Source: Bacteroidota bacterium (lineage in GTDB: Bacteria; Bacteroidota; Bacteroidia; Sphingobacteriales; Sphingobacteriaceae). Taken from it: DNA of 64,000 bases. Under the pieces are notes generated by a model, which was not told the origin of the DNA, ran no database searches, and was given only the letters and a program-made list of their open reading frames with translations. The DNA is taken from the NCBI GenBank assembly GCA_023427985.1, contig JAEYZM010000008.1:124001-188000 (forward strand). The letters run 5' to 3'. Both the position numbers and the translations under genes were made by a program. Of this stretch, positions 32,473-40,457 are shown piece by piece (the stretch's first letter is position 1; every line of letters starts with the position of its first letter).

Positions 32473-33114
32473 TTACAAAACTTGAATGATTTTCTCTTTG
32501 GTAATCAGGTATATAGAGTCACCCTCGTTTTTGTCGACCAAATATCCGCCTGTAAAACTACCGAAGGATGGTAAAATTCCCGACGCTTTACCTATATAAA
32601 AACAAGGTAATGTTGCCGATTGCTTAGCTTTCCCTTGAATTTTAAATTTCGGGTGAACATGTCCCGACCAAACAAATTTTTCTTCTTCAATCAAACCTTC
32701 ATTTTTATGTACAAAATAATACGGGCCGATGTACAAGCTTTCATAAACTTTTAGCGCAGACCATGATTGATCTGCTTTTTTAAGAAATTTTTGGTCGTGA
32801 TTTCCCAAAACTAAATGCCAAGAAATTTGACTGTACTCCGATATTAAAGACTGAAATAATTTCCAATCTTCATTCTCCTCAAAATGAAACAAATCACCAA
32901 GAATTATAATTTGATCAATTCTAAAACTCTTTATTAAACTTTTAATTCGATTAATATCACGTTCACTATTTCCTGGTATCGCAAAACCATTTTTCCTAAA
33001 AGAATTTGCCTTACCGATGTGTAAATCCGAAATAATTAGAGCACTTTCTTCATGCCAATAAATAGCTTTTTCTTTAAGTAGTTCAAGTGTTTGATTTTCG
33101 TGCTTAAATATCAT
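32473..33114 (-). CDS. pdeM: Ligase-associated DNA damage response metallophosphoesterase PdeM
   Basis: This calcineurin-like phosphoesterase of 213 residues has the metal-binding motifs in order: SDLHIGKANSFRKNG (Asp30, His32), GDLFHF, GNHD, and GHVHPK near residue 155. It closes the four-gene set of exonuclease, ligase, helicase and phosphoesterase that is found together in many bacteria and annotated as ligase-associated DNA damage response. The gene follows the helicase by 14 bases. The physiological substrate is not known. Confidence 0.9.
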   Translation of the reverse strand: MIFKHENQTLELLKEKAIYWHEESALIISDLHIGKANSFRKNGFAIPGNSERDINRIKSLIKSFRIDQIIILGDLFHFEENEDWKLFQSLISEYSQISWHLVLGNHDQKFLKKADQSWSALKVYESLYIGPYYFVHKNEGLIEEEKFVWSGHVHPKFKIQGKAKQSATLPCFYIGKASGILPSFGSFTGGYLVDKNEGDSIYLITKEKIIQVL

Positions 33115-33128
33115 TATTCAAAAATAAA

Positions 33129-35579
33129 CTATTTCAATATTTTTTGAATTTTACTTTCTAAACTTTCAGTACTGATTTTCTCTCTTAAACCATCGACCAT
33201 TATTGGAAAACAAAATGGACTTACTTTTTCTATTTTCTTATATATAATTTTCTGATTTTGTATTCTGTTGAGTGCTTCTCTTAATCGGAATTCTTCTAAC
33301 TGATAATATAATGCTTCTTGAAAGGCTTGTCTTATTAAAATATGATTGGGTTCATACTCCATAAACATATCAAACATTAAGGAACTAGATGTTTGAATAT
33401 TCTTTAAAGACATAGTATTACCTGGATATCCATTGAAAACCAAACCAGCAATATTTGAAATTTCTCGAAATCTTCTTCTTGCCATTTCAGTTGCGTTTAA
33501 GCTTCGTTGAATATCCTCTATCAGATGCTTTGTGCTAAAAGTATTTCGATCAATTTGTTCTTCAAATCCCAACTCAGAATCACATAATAATTCGAAGCCA
33601 TAATCATTCATGGCGATAGAAAAACTTTGTGGATTGTTTTTTGATATTCTATATGCCAAGAGATAGGCTAATCCCTCGTTAACTAATCTACCTTCAAAAG
33701 GATATACAAATAAATGCATCCCATACTTACTTTTGTGTTCTTCAATAAGCAATTGATTAGAAGCTGGTAGAATTGAAATTTCATTTTGCAGCGATAATAA
33801 ATTGGAAATTTTTTTTAGCTCTTCATCTAGATTTTTATTGTCATTAAATTCATCCAATTTATGTCTAATCGCATCTGATAATTGAGAAGACAAAGGCATT
33901 CTGCCTCCTTGCCAACTTGGTATAGCACCTTTTGTATTTTTACTTCGCTTCACATAAGCAGTATTCGCTTTTAGTTGAATAAACTCTAAACTTTTTCCTG
34001 CAAACCAAAAATGATCTCCAGATTTTAATTTAGAAACAAACCATTCTTCTACCGTTCCAATTCTACCACCACTTAAATATTTTATTAGGATACTCGGATC
34101 ACTTACGATGGTACCCATCGACAATCTATGTCGCCTTGCAATTTTTCTATCTACAATTTTATAAACATTGTTCTCTACAACAACTTTGTTGTATTCTTCA
34201 TAAGCCGACAATGCCCTTCCTCCTTTTGTAATAAAATTTAATAGTTCATCAAAATCATTTTCCGTAATTTCTCTAAATGCATAGCATGATTTTATTTCTT
34301 GAAATATTTTTTCTTTTTCAAAACCATCGGATACTGCCAATGTCAACAAATATTGAGTCAATACATCGTAAGCTAAAATTACTGGATCTCTATTTTCAAA
34401 TTCTTTGTTTTGAATAGCAGTTCGCATTGCACTTGCTTCAATGATTTCAAGAGAATGTGTGGGTACAAAATAAATACTACTTTTTGCATTGGGTTGATGA
34501 CCACTTCTACCTGCTCTTTGCATAAATCGAGCAACACCCTTTGGACTTCCAATTTGTATGATGGTGTCAACAGGTCTAAAATCAACACCTAAATCCAATG
34601 AAGAAGTGCATACTACTAATTTCAATTGACCTGTGTGTAAAGCTTCTTCTACCCATACTCTTAACTCATTATCCAATGAACCGTGATGCATCGCCATTAA
34701 TCCAGCAAATTCTGGATATTTATCCAATATCGCTTGATACCAAATCTCAGCTTGAGCTCTAGTATTCGTAAACAATAATGTAGTCTTAGAATTTTTTATA
34801 ATGGGATATACCTTATCAATTAAACTGATACCCAAATGCCCTGCCCAAGAAAAATTCTCTGCTGAATCTGGTAATACACTGTGAACTTCTATATTTTTTT
34901 CATGTTCTGATTTAACAAATACATGCTTCCGATAATAATATTCTTCTCCTAAAAGCACTTCGCTGGCTTGCTCTAGATTTCCTATCGTAGCAGAAATCCC
35001 CCAAATATTTAGCTTCGATTTCTGCGCAGCGCGAATAGCTTTTATTCTCGATAATGCGAGCTCAACTTGAACACCTCTCTTATTCCCCAACAATTCATGC
35101 CATTCGTCAATTACAATCATTTCCAAATCTTCAAATTGTTTGGAATGATCTTTTGATGCTAACATGATGTGTAATGTCTCAGGTGTTGTAATCAAAACAT
35201 CCGGTGCGTTTTTTTTGATGTTTCTTTTTTCGGCTTCCGATGTATCTCCTGTTCTTGATGCAATGCTAATATCTAAGCCTATCTCTTCACACATCGTCTC
35301 CATGGCTTTTTTGATGTCTTTTGTTAAAGCACGCAATGGACTTATCCAAATTAATCGAGTCTTACTTTTAGCTATATTGTAATTCCGAATGTAATGTATA
35401 ATGAATGGTATGAACAGCGCGTAGGTCTTGCCACTTCCTGTTGGTGCATTTAGTAAACCAGATTTTTGATTTAGTATTGCTTGTTTTGCTTCTTCTTGAA
35501 ATGGAAATAGTTTCCAGTTTTTCGACTTAAGCCAATTGCTAATTATTTTTTCTGCTTCATCCATTGGCATTATAAACAT
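33129..35579 (-). CDS. Ligase-associated DEXH-box helicase (Lhr-core type)
   Basis: This 816-residue superfamily 2 helicase has the Lhr-core layout: motif I NAPTGSGKTYA at residues 44-54, motif II DEWH in VIDEWHELLG, motif III SATIGN, and motif VI HQRAGRSGHQ-like MQRAGRSGHQ. These are followed by a winged helix and the Lhr-specific C-terminal domains. It unwinds DNA 3'-5' in characterised relatives. The first ATG overlaps the ligase gene by 23 bases; Met6 (MDEAEKII) is a good alternative that would overlap by 8. It works with the ligase, nuclease and phosphoesterase of the same operon. Confidence 0.93.
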   Translation of the reverse strand: MFIMPMDEAEKIISNWLKSKNWKLFPFQEEAKQAILNQKSGLLNAPTGSGKTYALFIPFIIHYIRNYNIAKSKTRLIWISPLRALTKDIKKAMETMCEEIGLDISIASRTGDTSEAEKRNIKKNAPDVLITTPETLHIMLASKDHSKQFEDLEMIVIDEWHELLGNKRGVQVELALSRIKAIRAAQKSKLNIWGISATIGNLEQASEVLLGEEYYYRKHVFVKSEHEKNIEVHSVLPDSAENFSWAGHLGISLIDKVYPIIKNSKTTLLFTNTRAQAEIWYQAILDKYPEFAGLMAMHHGSLDNELRVWVEEALHTGQLKLVVCTSSLDLGVDFRPVDTIIQIGSPKGVARFMQRAGRSGHQPNAKSSIYFVPTHSLEIIEASAMRTAIQNKEFENRDPVILAYDVLTQYLLTLAVSDGFEKEKIFQEIKSCYAFREITENDFDELLNFITKGGRALSAYEEYNKVVVENNVYKIVDRKIARRHRLSMGTIVSDPSILIKYLSGGRIGTVEEWFVSKLKSGDHFWFAGKSLEFIQLKANTAYVKRSKNTKGAIPSWQGGRMPLSSQLSDAIRHKLDEFNDNKNLDEELKKISNLLSLQNEISILPASNQLLIEEHKSKYGMHLFVYPFEGRLVNEGLAYLLAYRISKNNPQSFSIAMNDYGFELLCDSELGFEEQIDRNTFSTKHLIEDIQRSLNATEMARRRFREISNIAGLVFNGYPGNTMSLKNIQTSSSLMFDMFMEYEPNHILIRQAFQEALYYQLEEFRLREALNRIQNQKIIYKKIEKVSPFCFPIMVDGLREKISTESLESKIQKILK

Positions 35580-37155
35580 TCAACAATCGTTTTAAGTTTT
35601 CTAATGTATCTGCTTCTTCTGCTTTCTTATCTTTTCTCCATCTTAATATTCTAGGAAACCTAAGAGCAATGCCAGATTTATGTCGCTTCGATTCTGCAAT
35701 TCCTTCAAAGCCAATTTCAAAAACCATTACTGGTTCAACTGTTCTAACTGGACCAAACTTTTCTTTTGTATTTGCCTTAATGAATTTATCCAACTCCTTT
35801 ATCTCTTCATTATTTAAACCAGAATACGCTTTAGCAAAACTTAACAATTCTCCATTGTTCCAAATTGCAAAAGTATAATCGGTATATAAATCGGCCCTTC
35901 TTCCATGACCCCTTTGCGCATAAATTAAAACCGCATCAATACTCAAAGGATCTATCTTCCACTTATACCAATCTCCCGATTTTCTACCTACATGATATTC
36001 AGATGTCTTATGCTTCAACATCAATCCTTCAGCTGAATTATTTCTCGATGTTGCTCTTATCGCTTTGAGTTCTTCAAAATTTTTAAAAGATATGATTTCC
36101 GATAATGTGGCGTTTGGAAATTTATGTTGCTCAACTATTAACTCTAATATCTTTCTTCGATTTATTAATGTCGATGATCTTAAATCTTTGTAATTGTATT
36201 CCAAACAATCGTATGCAATAAATAAAACCGGATTTTCTTCTAGTGTTTTTTTAGTAATGTTTTTTCTAGAGATACGTGTTTGCAAATGATTAAAGCTTTG
36301 TATGTTGCCAGATTTATAAACAACAATTTCACCATCAAGCACAATCCCATTAGGCAATGAATTTATGAAATCATTTAATTCTGGAAATTTATCACTTAGT
36401 AATTCTTCACCTCTACTCCAGATATAAAACACATCATTTCTTTTAATAATCTGCGCTCGTATTCCATCGTATTTCCATTCTGCAAAAAAATTATTCTCTA
36501 TATCTACCGCATCAATATTTTCTTCAAAACTTCTTGCTAAACAAAATGGATATGGTTTTGAATCATCTGATTGTATGTTGTCTATTTTTAAAATTTCTTC
36601 AAGCTTTAAGGTATCTGCATCCCATTCACCCATTAGTCTATGCGTTATTAAATTTTCATCAATACCACTAAACTTAGATAAGGCTTTAATAATTAAATTT
36701 TGTGATACGCCAATTCTAAAACCTCCCGTCAATAATTTTAAGATAATAAAACGCTGAGTTTTACTAGAACTTAATAATGCGCTTTTTAACCAGTAATATT
36801 TTTCGTCTTCGGATGCTTTTCGTAATTCTTTTAATTCTGAAATAACCGTAGATAATTTTTTATCAAAGTCTTCATTTTCAACTTGAATTAACATGGAAAT
36901 TGTTTCTGCTAAATCACCAACTACTTGATACGATTCTTCAAACAACCATTCAGGTAATGCACTTAACTCAATCCCTATTGACCTAACTTCTTTAGTATTA
37001 AAAATCCTTTTGGGTCTTCTTCCTGTAAACAATGCGATGGTATGAACGATATCTTCTTCGTCCGATTTAGAAAAATAAGATACCAATGCATTTATCTTAT
37101 CATTGGTTTTGTTTGTTTGATCTAGCTGTTCTATTAATTCAGAAAAATTTTTCAT
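35557..37155 (-). CDS. ATP-dependent DNA ligase (ligase-associated repair cluster)
   Basis: The 532-residue ligase has an N-terminal DNA-binding domain, then the adenylation domain with nucleophile Lys228 in EWKYDGIRAQI. The motif III region is LDGEIVVY, motif IV is SAEGLMLKHK, and motif V is WYKWK. An OB-fold domain with a late GIALRFPRILRWRKDK (motif VI) closes it. It is a second ligase type alongside the NAD-dependent LigA expected elsewhere in the genome. Its ATG overlaps the exonuclease stop by one base (TAATG), and its end overlaps the helicase start. Confidence 0.94.
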   Translation of the reverse strand: MKNFSELIEQLDQTNKTNDKINALVSYFSKSDEEDIVHTIALFTGRRPKRIFNTKEVRSIGIELSALPEWLFEESYQVVGDLAETISMLIQVENEDFDKKLSTVISELKELRKASEDEKYYWLKSALLSSSKTQRFIILKLLTGGFRIGVSQNLIIKALSKFSGIDENLITHRLMGEWDADTLKLEEILKIDNIQSDDSKPYPFCLARSFEENIDAVDIENNFFAEWKYDGIRAQIIKRNDVFYIWSRGEELLSDKFPELNDFINSLPNGIVLDGEIVVYKSGNIQSFNHLQTRISRKNITKKTLEENPVLFIAYDCLEYNYKDLRSSTLINRRKILELIVEQHKFPNATLSEIISFKNFEELKAIRATSRNNSAEGLMLKHKTSEYHVGRKSGDWYKWKIDPLSIDAVLIYAQRGHGRRADLYTDYTFAIWNNGELLSFAKAYSGLNNEEIKELDKFIKANTKEKFGPVRTVEPVMVFEIGFEGIAESKRHKSGIALRFPRILRWRKDKKAEEADTLENLKRLLNVYNANG

Positions 37156-38141
37156 TATTCAATCCTATCAAACAGCGTGTTTAATTCCATTCCATTTATT
37201 CCTTGCTCTCTCAGCCACCTAGCAAACACAGCATTGTATCCATGTGTAACATAAACATTTTCAGCTTGTGATTCTTTAATCGCAAAATTCAAACCCTTCC
37301 AGTCGGCATGATCCGATATCACAAAACCCCTATCAATCGGCATCCGATTTTTAGCGCCCCTTAAAGCCATCCAACCAGAACAATATGCAATTTCGTATGG
37401 TTCAAATTTATTGAGCGTATTATCGTTCATAGCATTGGGAGTACAGATAATCATTGCACCTTTGGTATCTTCTGCTTGAAGCGATTTATCTATTTTATGA
37501 TAATTTGAAAGTTGAACTCCCGATTTTTGCAATGCTTCATTTGTTTCATAAATAGTGGGATGCACCAATACTTTTCCTATGCTTTGGTCTAGTCCATTTA
37601 ATAGTCGTTGAGCTTTGCCCAATGAATATCCAACTAATACAGAACATTTATTTTCCATTGCATTCTTATTCCACCACTGATTAATTTCCTCGAAAATTTC
37701 TTTCTGACTTTTCCAATTATAAATGGGTAATCCGAATGTGGATTCTGTAACGATATGTGTACATTTTACTGGTTCAAAAGGAGTAGACAATCCATCATCT
37801 TCAGTTTTATAGTCGCCCGTAATCACCCAGATTTCATCTTTATATTCCAATCTGATTTGAGAAGAACCCGGTATGTGTCCCGCAGGATGAAAAGAAATTT
37901 TAACGCCGTTAATATTTATTGTTTTATTATAAGAAATGCTTTCAAGATTAATATCCTTGCCTAATCGCAGGCGCATTACATGTTCGGAAATTTCATTTGC
38001 TAGATAATACTTACTTCCCCATCGTGCATGATCGGCATGTGCGTGTGTGATTAATGCTTTATCGACAGCTCTTACTGGGTCAATAAACACATCGGCTTGT
38101 TTGCAATACAAACCATTAGATGTATATTCAATTAAGGGCAT
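37155..38141 (-). CDS. Ligase-associated DNA exonuclease (metallo-beta-lactamase/beta-CASP fold)
   Basis: The 328-residue nuclease has the MBL metal site THAHADHARWG at residues 32-42, FHPAGHIPGSSQ, VITGDY and a beta-CASP part with VGYSLGKAQRL and VISDHADW. It belongs to the SNM1/CPSF-like family assigned to the ligase-associated repair set. It would trim DNA ends before ligation. It is the first of the four repair genes, 18 bases after the lipoprotein gene, and its stop overlaps the ligase start by one base. Confidence 0.93.
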   Translation of the reverse strand: MPLIEYTSNGLYCKQADVFIDPVRAVDKALITHAHADHARWGSKYYLANEISEHVMRLRLGKDINLESISYNKTININGVKISFHPAGHIPGSSQIRLEYKDEIWVITGDYKTEDDGLSTPFEPVKCTHIVTESTFGLPIYNWKSQKEIFEEINQWWNKNAMENKCSVLVGYSLGKAQRLLNGLDQSIGKVLVHPTIYETNEALQKSGVQLSNYHKIDKSLQAEDTKGAMIICTPNAMNDNTLNKFEPYEIAYCSGWMALRGAKNRMPIDRGFVISDHADWKGLNFAIKESQAENVYVTHGYNAVFARWLREQGINGMELNTLFDRIE

Positions 38142-38159
38142 TGGTTTTTAAACAAAAAA

Positions 38160-38603
38160 TTATTCCGATAGTTTCCCTCTTCCTGAAGCGAAGTCGCGAA
38201 TCATTCGGTACATTCTTATATAATTTTCTGTAGAGTCTAAACCATCGGTCCAATATATAGTACGAATGCTTGTGTCTTTTCTAAAACTTATAGAATATGT
38301 CATGTTTCCAGTTTTTTGAAAACTAGCATCATAAATTCCAGATGCCATGATTTTATCGAACAACATCGACACAGAATCAATGCTCGAGCTACGATAATAT
38401 TTATCATTACCCACTGCGTTGGGTTTTCTGTAAATGAAATTTATTTCTGCATTCTTCTGGATGGAGTACCCAGTAGTTGTTCCTGCGAATCCTCCACTTG
38501 CAAGTACTTCTACTACGTCAAATGGATATTGCTTTTGTTCTGCTTTTTTTATTTTTGGAGAACAAGCACAAAAAAGCGAGAGTAAGAGTATGTACCTTTT
38601 CAT
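38160..38603 (-). CDS. Small lipoprotein of unknown function
   Basis: From the ATG at 38603 (147 residues) the protein starts with a lipoprotein signal (MKRYILLLSLFCACSPKIKK), with the lipobox ending at Cys14. An ATG five codons upstream at 38618 would push the signal inwards and is less likely. The rest contains VEVLASGGFAGTTTGYSI, INFIYRKPN and SISFRKDTSIRTIYWTDG. The pattern resembles small Bacteroidota lipoproteins that appear in several contexts, but I do not recognise a named family. It sits between the isoaspartyl peptidase and exonuclease genes with gaps under 20 bases. Confidence 0.75.
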   Translation of the reverse strand: MKRYILLLSLFCACSPKIKKAEQKQYPFDVVEVLASGGFAGTTTGYSIQKNAEINFIYRKPNAVGNDKYYRSSSIDSVSMLFDKIMASGIYDASFQKTGNMTYSISFRKDTSIRTIYWTDGLDSTENYIRMYRMIRDFASGRGKLSE

Positions 38604-38620
38604 AGATACAAGATACAAAA

Positions 38621-39460
38621 TTACTGGAAGACTTTAGCCTCTTTATCAAAACTTGCCCATACCATATATGGATGTGAATCTTGATGGTATACATTTCCAA
38701 ATTTATCTATAGCAATAGCCCCTGCAAAACCATCAAATTCTTTTAATTCGGCAAAAGATTTTTCAAATGCTTTATCAATATTGAAACCATCCGTGATTCT
38801 TGTAACTATTTTAGTTGCCAAGGCTACGCTTACAATATCTTCGCCAACGCCAGTGCAGGATACTCCACAAAAATCATTTGCAAAATTTCCAGCTGTTGTT
38901 GCTGAATCAGAAATTCTACCAACTAATTCAAAGCCTTTTCCTCCTGTCGATGTAGCAGCGGCAATATGCCCATTTGCGTCTAATGCAACACATCCAACCG
39001 TTCCTAGTCCTTTTGATTTTAATTTCTCTTCGTATTCTTTTCTTCTTTGTGGGAGTTCAGGATTATAAAATGGGATATTCAGTTTTTCTGCATATTGATT
39101 AGCACCTTCTGCACCCAATACTCGATCGTCTTCATTCATCAATGCTTTTGCTAGAAGAATTGGATTTTGTATGTTCTGAATATTGATCACTCCCGAGAAT
39201 TTTTTGGAATTGCCATTGTGTAGAGATGCACTCATGCGAATTTTACCGTCGCTCTGAATTTGTGAGCCTAAGCCGGCATTGAAAAGTGGGTCATTTTCTA
39301 ATAGACTTACAGCAAATACAACTGTTTCTTCAGCAGAATGCGTTTTCAAATATTCGTATGCATCGCCAACAATTTTTAACAAGGCATTTTGTTTGGCATG
39401 TTTTATTTCTTGGCTGGTATTTGATTCCGAAAAAAAACCACCGTGAATAATAATTTTCAT
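38621..39460 (-). CDS. Isoaspartyl peptidase/L-asparaginase (Ntn hydrolase)
   Basis: The 279-residue protein is a self-cleaving Thr hydrolase. The nucleophile is Thr154 in GLGTVGCVALD, preceded by the usual variable linker that is lost on cleavage. Other family marks are HGGFF at the N-terminus, NAGLGSQI and STGG after the nucleophile. Together with the adjoining cyanophycinase it would split beta-Asp-Arg dipeptides, the product of cyanophycin breakdown, into Asp and Arg. Its ATG overlaps the cyanophycinase stop by one base (TAATG). It starts with no signal peptide, so it is cytosolic. Confidence 0.93.
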   Translation of the reverse strand: MKIIIHGGFFSESNTSQEIKHAKQNALLKIVGDAYEYLKTHSAEETVVFAVSLLENDPLFNAGLGSQIQSDGKIRMSASLHNGNSKKFSGVINIQNIQNPILLAKALMNEDDRVLGAEGANQYAEKLNIPFYNPELPQRRKEYEEKLKSKGLGTVGCVALDANGHIAAATSTGGKGFELVGRISDSATTAGNFANDFCGVSCTGVGEDIVSVALATKIVTRITDGFNIDKAFEKSFAELKEFDGFAGAIAIDKFGNVYHQDSHPYMVWASFDKEAKVFQ

Positions 39461-40362
39461 TATCGATCTATTTTAGAATATTTATCGATATCCGATTTTC
39501 TGTTTTTATTTATAATCATTTTGTGCGTATCCAAATCAAACAAGTCGTGCATCGACATTACATGCACCACTAAATTTTCAATGGAAATTGGTTCACCCAA
39601 TGCAACATCGGTAATGTTCGTATCCTTTATATTTCTACCATCGACCAACATTACCAATCCGGATCCAATGGCTTCCATTTCATGACCATTTTTAATGAAC
39701 AATCCCGTATCTTCTCCAAGACCAACTCCCAAAATCATAGGATTACTTACTACGGCTTGAAACAATCGGCCAATTCTACCTCTATGCACAAAATGAGTAT
39801 CGATGATCACATCGTTAATGAATCCTAATCCTCCTGTAATTTTCACTTCCCCTTTTAGCAAAGCTTCACTGCTAGAACCTTGATAAATCATATTGTTCGA
39901 TGCTGCTGCTGCACCAGCTGAAGTACCAGCAATTAAAAAATCTGTTTCTTGATACTTTTTAATTAATAGCCTGTGAAATTCAGTCCCTCCGAGTATGGAG
40001 GTTAATCTTAACTGATCGCCGCCTGTGAACATCACTACATCGGCCTGCTCTAAACGTTGAACATATTCCTCCGAATTTCCCTCTTCGCGAGAAATAATAT
40101 TCATTACACCAGTATTGTATGCACCTAAGTAGGAAAATGCTTTTACATACTCATCGCCTACCACATTTGGAATTTGCGATGCAGTTGTGATGACTTCTAT
40201 TTTAGAGTTTTCTTGTTTTGCCGATTCGAGTAGAATTCTTTTTAAAATTCCCTTTTCAAAGAAGTTTAAATTTTTCTCAATTTCTTTTTCGTAGTTCTTT
40301 TCGGTAAAGCTACCGGTATCTACTGCCCCCCCAATTATTATTAATTTACCGTTGGGTCTCAT
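39460..40362 (-). CDS. cphB: Cyanophycinase
   Basis: This serine peptidase of the S51 family degrades cyanophycin (multi-L-arginyl-poly-L-aspartate) to beta-Asp-Arg. The 300-residue protein starts GKLIIIGGAVDTG and has the catalytic Ser148 in the nucleophile elbow IAGTSAGAA, preceded by FTGGDQLRL. There is no signal peptide, so it is the intracellular form. It is transcribed divergently from cphA with 95 bases between the two start codons, and is followed by the isoaspartyl peptidase with a one-base overlap. Confidence 0.94.
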   Translation of the reverse strand: MRPNGKLIIIGGAVDTGSFTEKNYEKEIEKNLNFFEKGILKRILLESAKQENSKIEVITTASQIPNVVGDEYVKAFSYLGAYNTGVMNIISREEGNSEEYVQRLEQADVVMFTGGDQLRLTSILGGTEFHRLLIKKYQETDFLIAGTSAGAAAASNNMIYQGSSSEALLKGEVKITGGLGFINDVIIDTHFVHRGRIGRLFQAVVSNPMILGVGLGEDTGLFIKNGHEMEAIGSGLVMLVDGRNIKDTNITDVALGEPISIENLVVHVMSMHDLFDLDTHKMIINKNRKSDIDKYSKIDR

Positions 40363-40457
40363 ATAAAATAATTGTTATGAAATAATTAAAATACAAACAA
40401 TGATAGGAAATATTTTATAATAATTTCTTTAAATTACACATCGAACTAAACTATAGT

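Noticed and set aside
32473..38141. The exonuclease-ligase-helicase-phosphoesterase set as a new defence system
   Set aside because: This four-gene group is a known ligase-associated DNA damage response module; only its linkage to cyanophycin genes is unusual.
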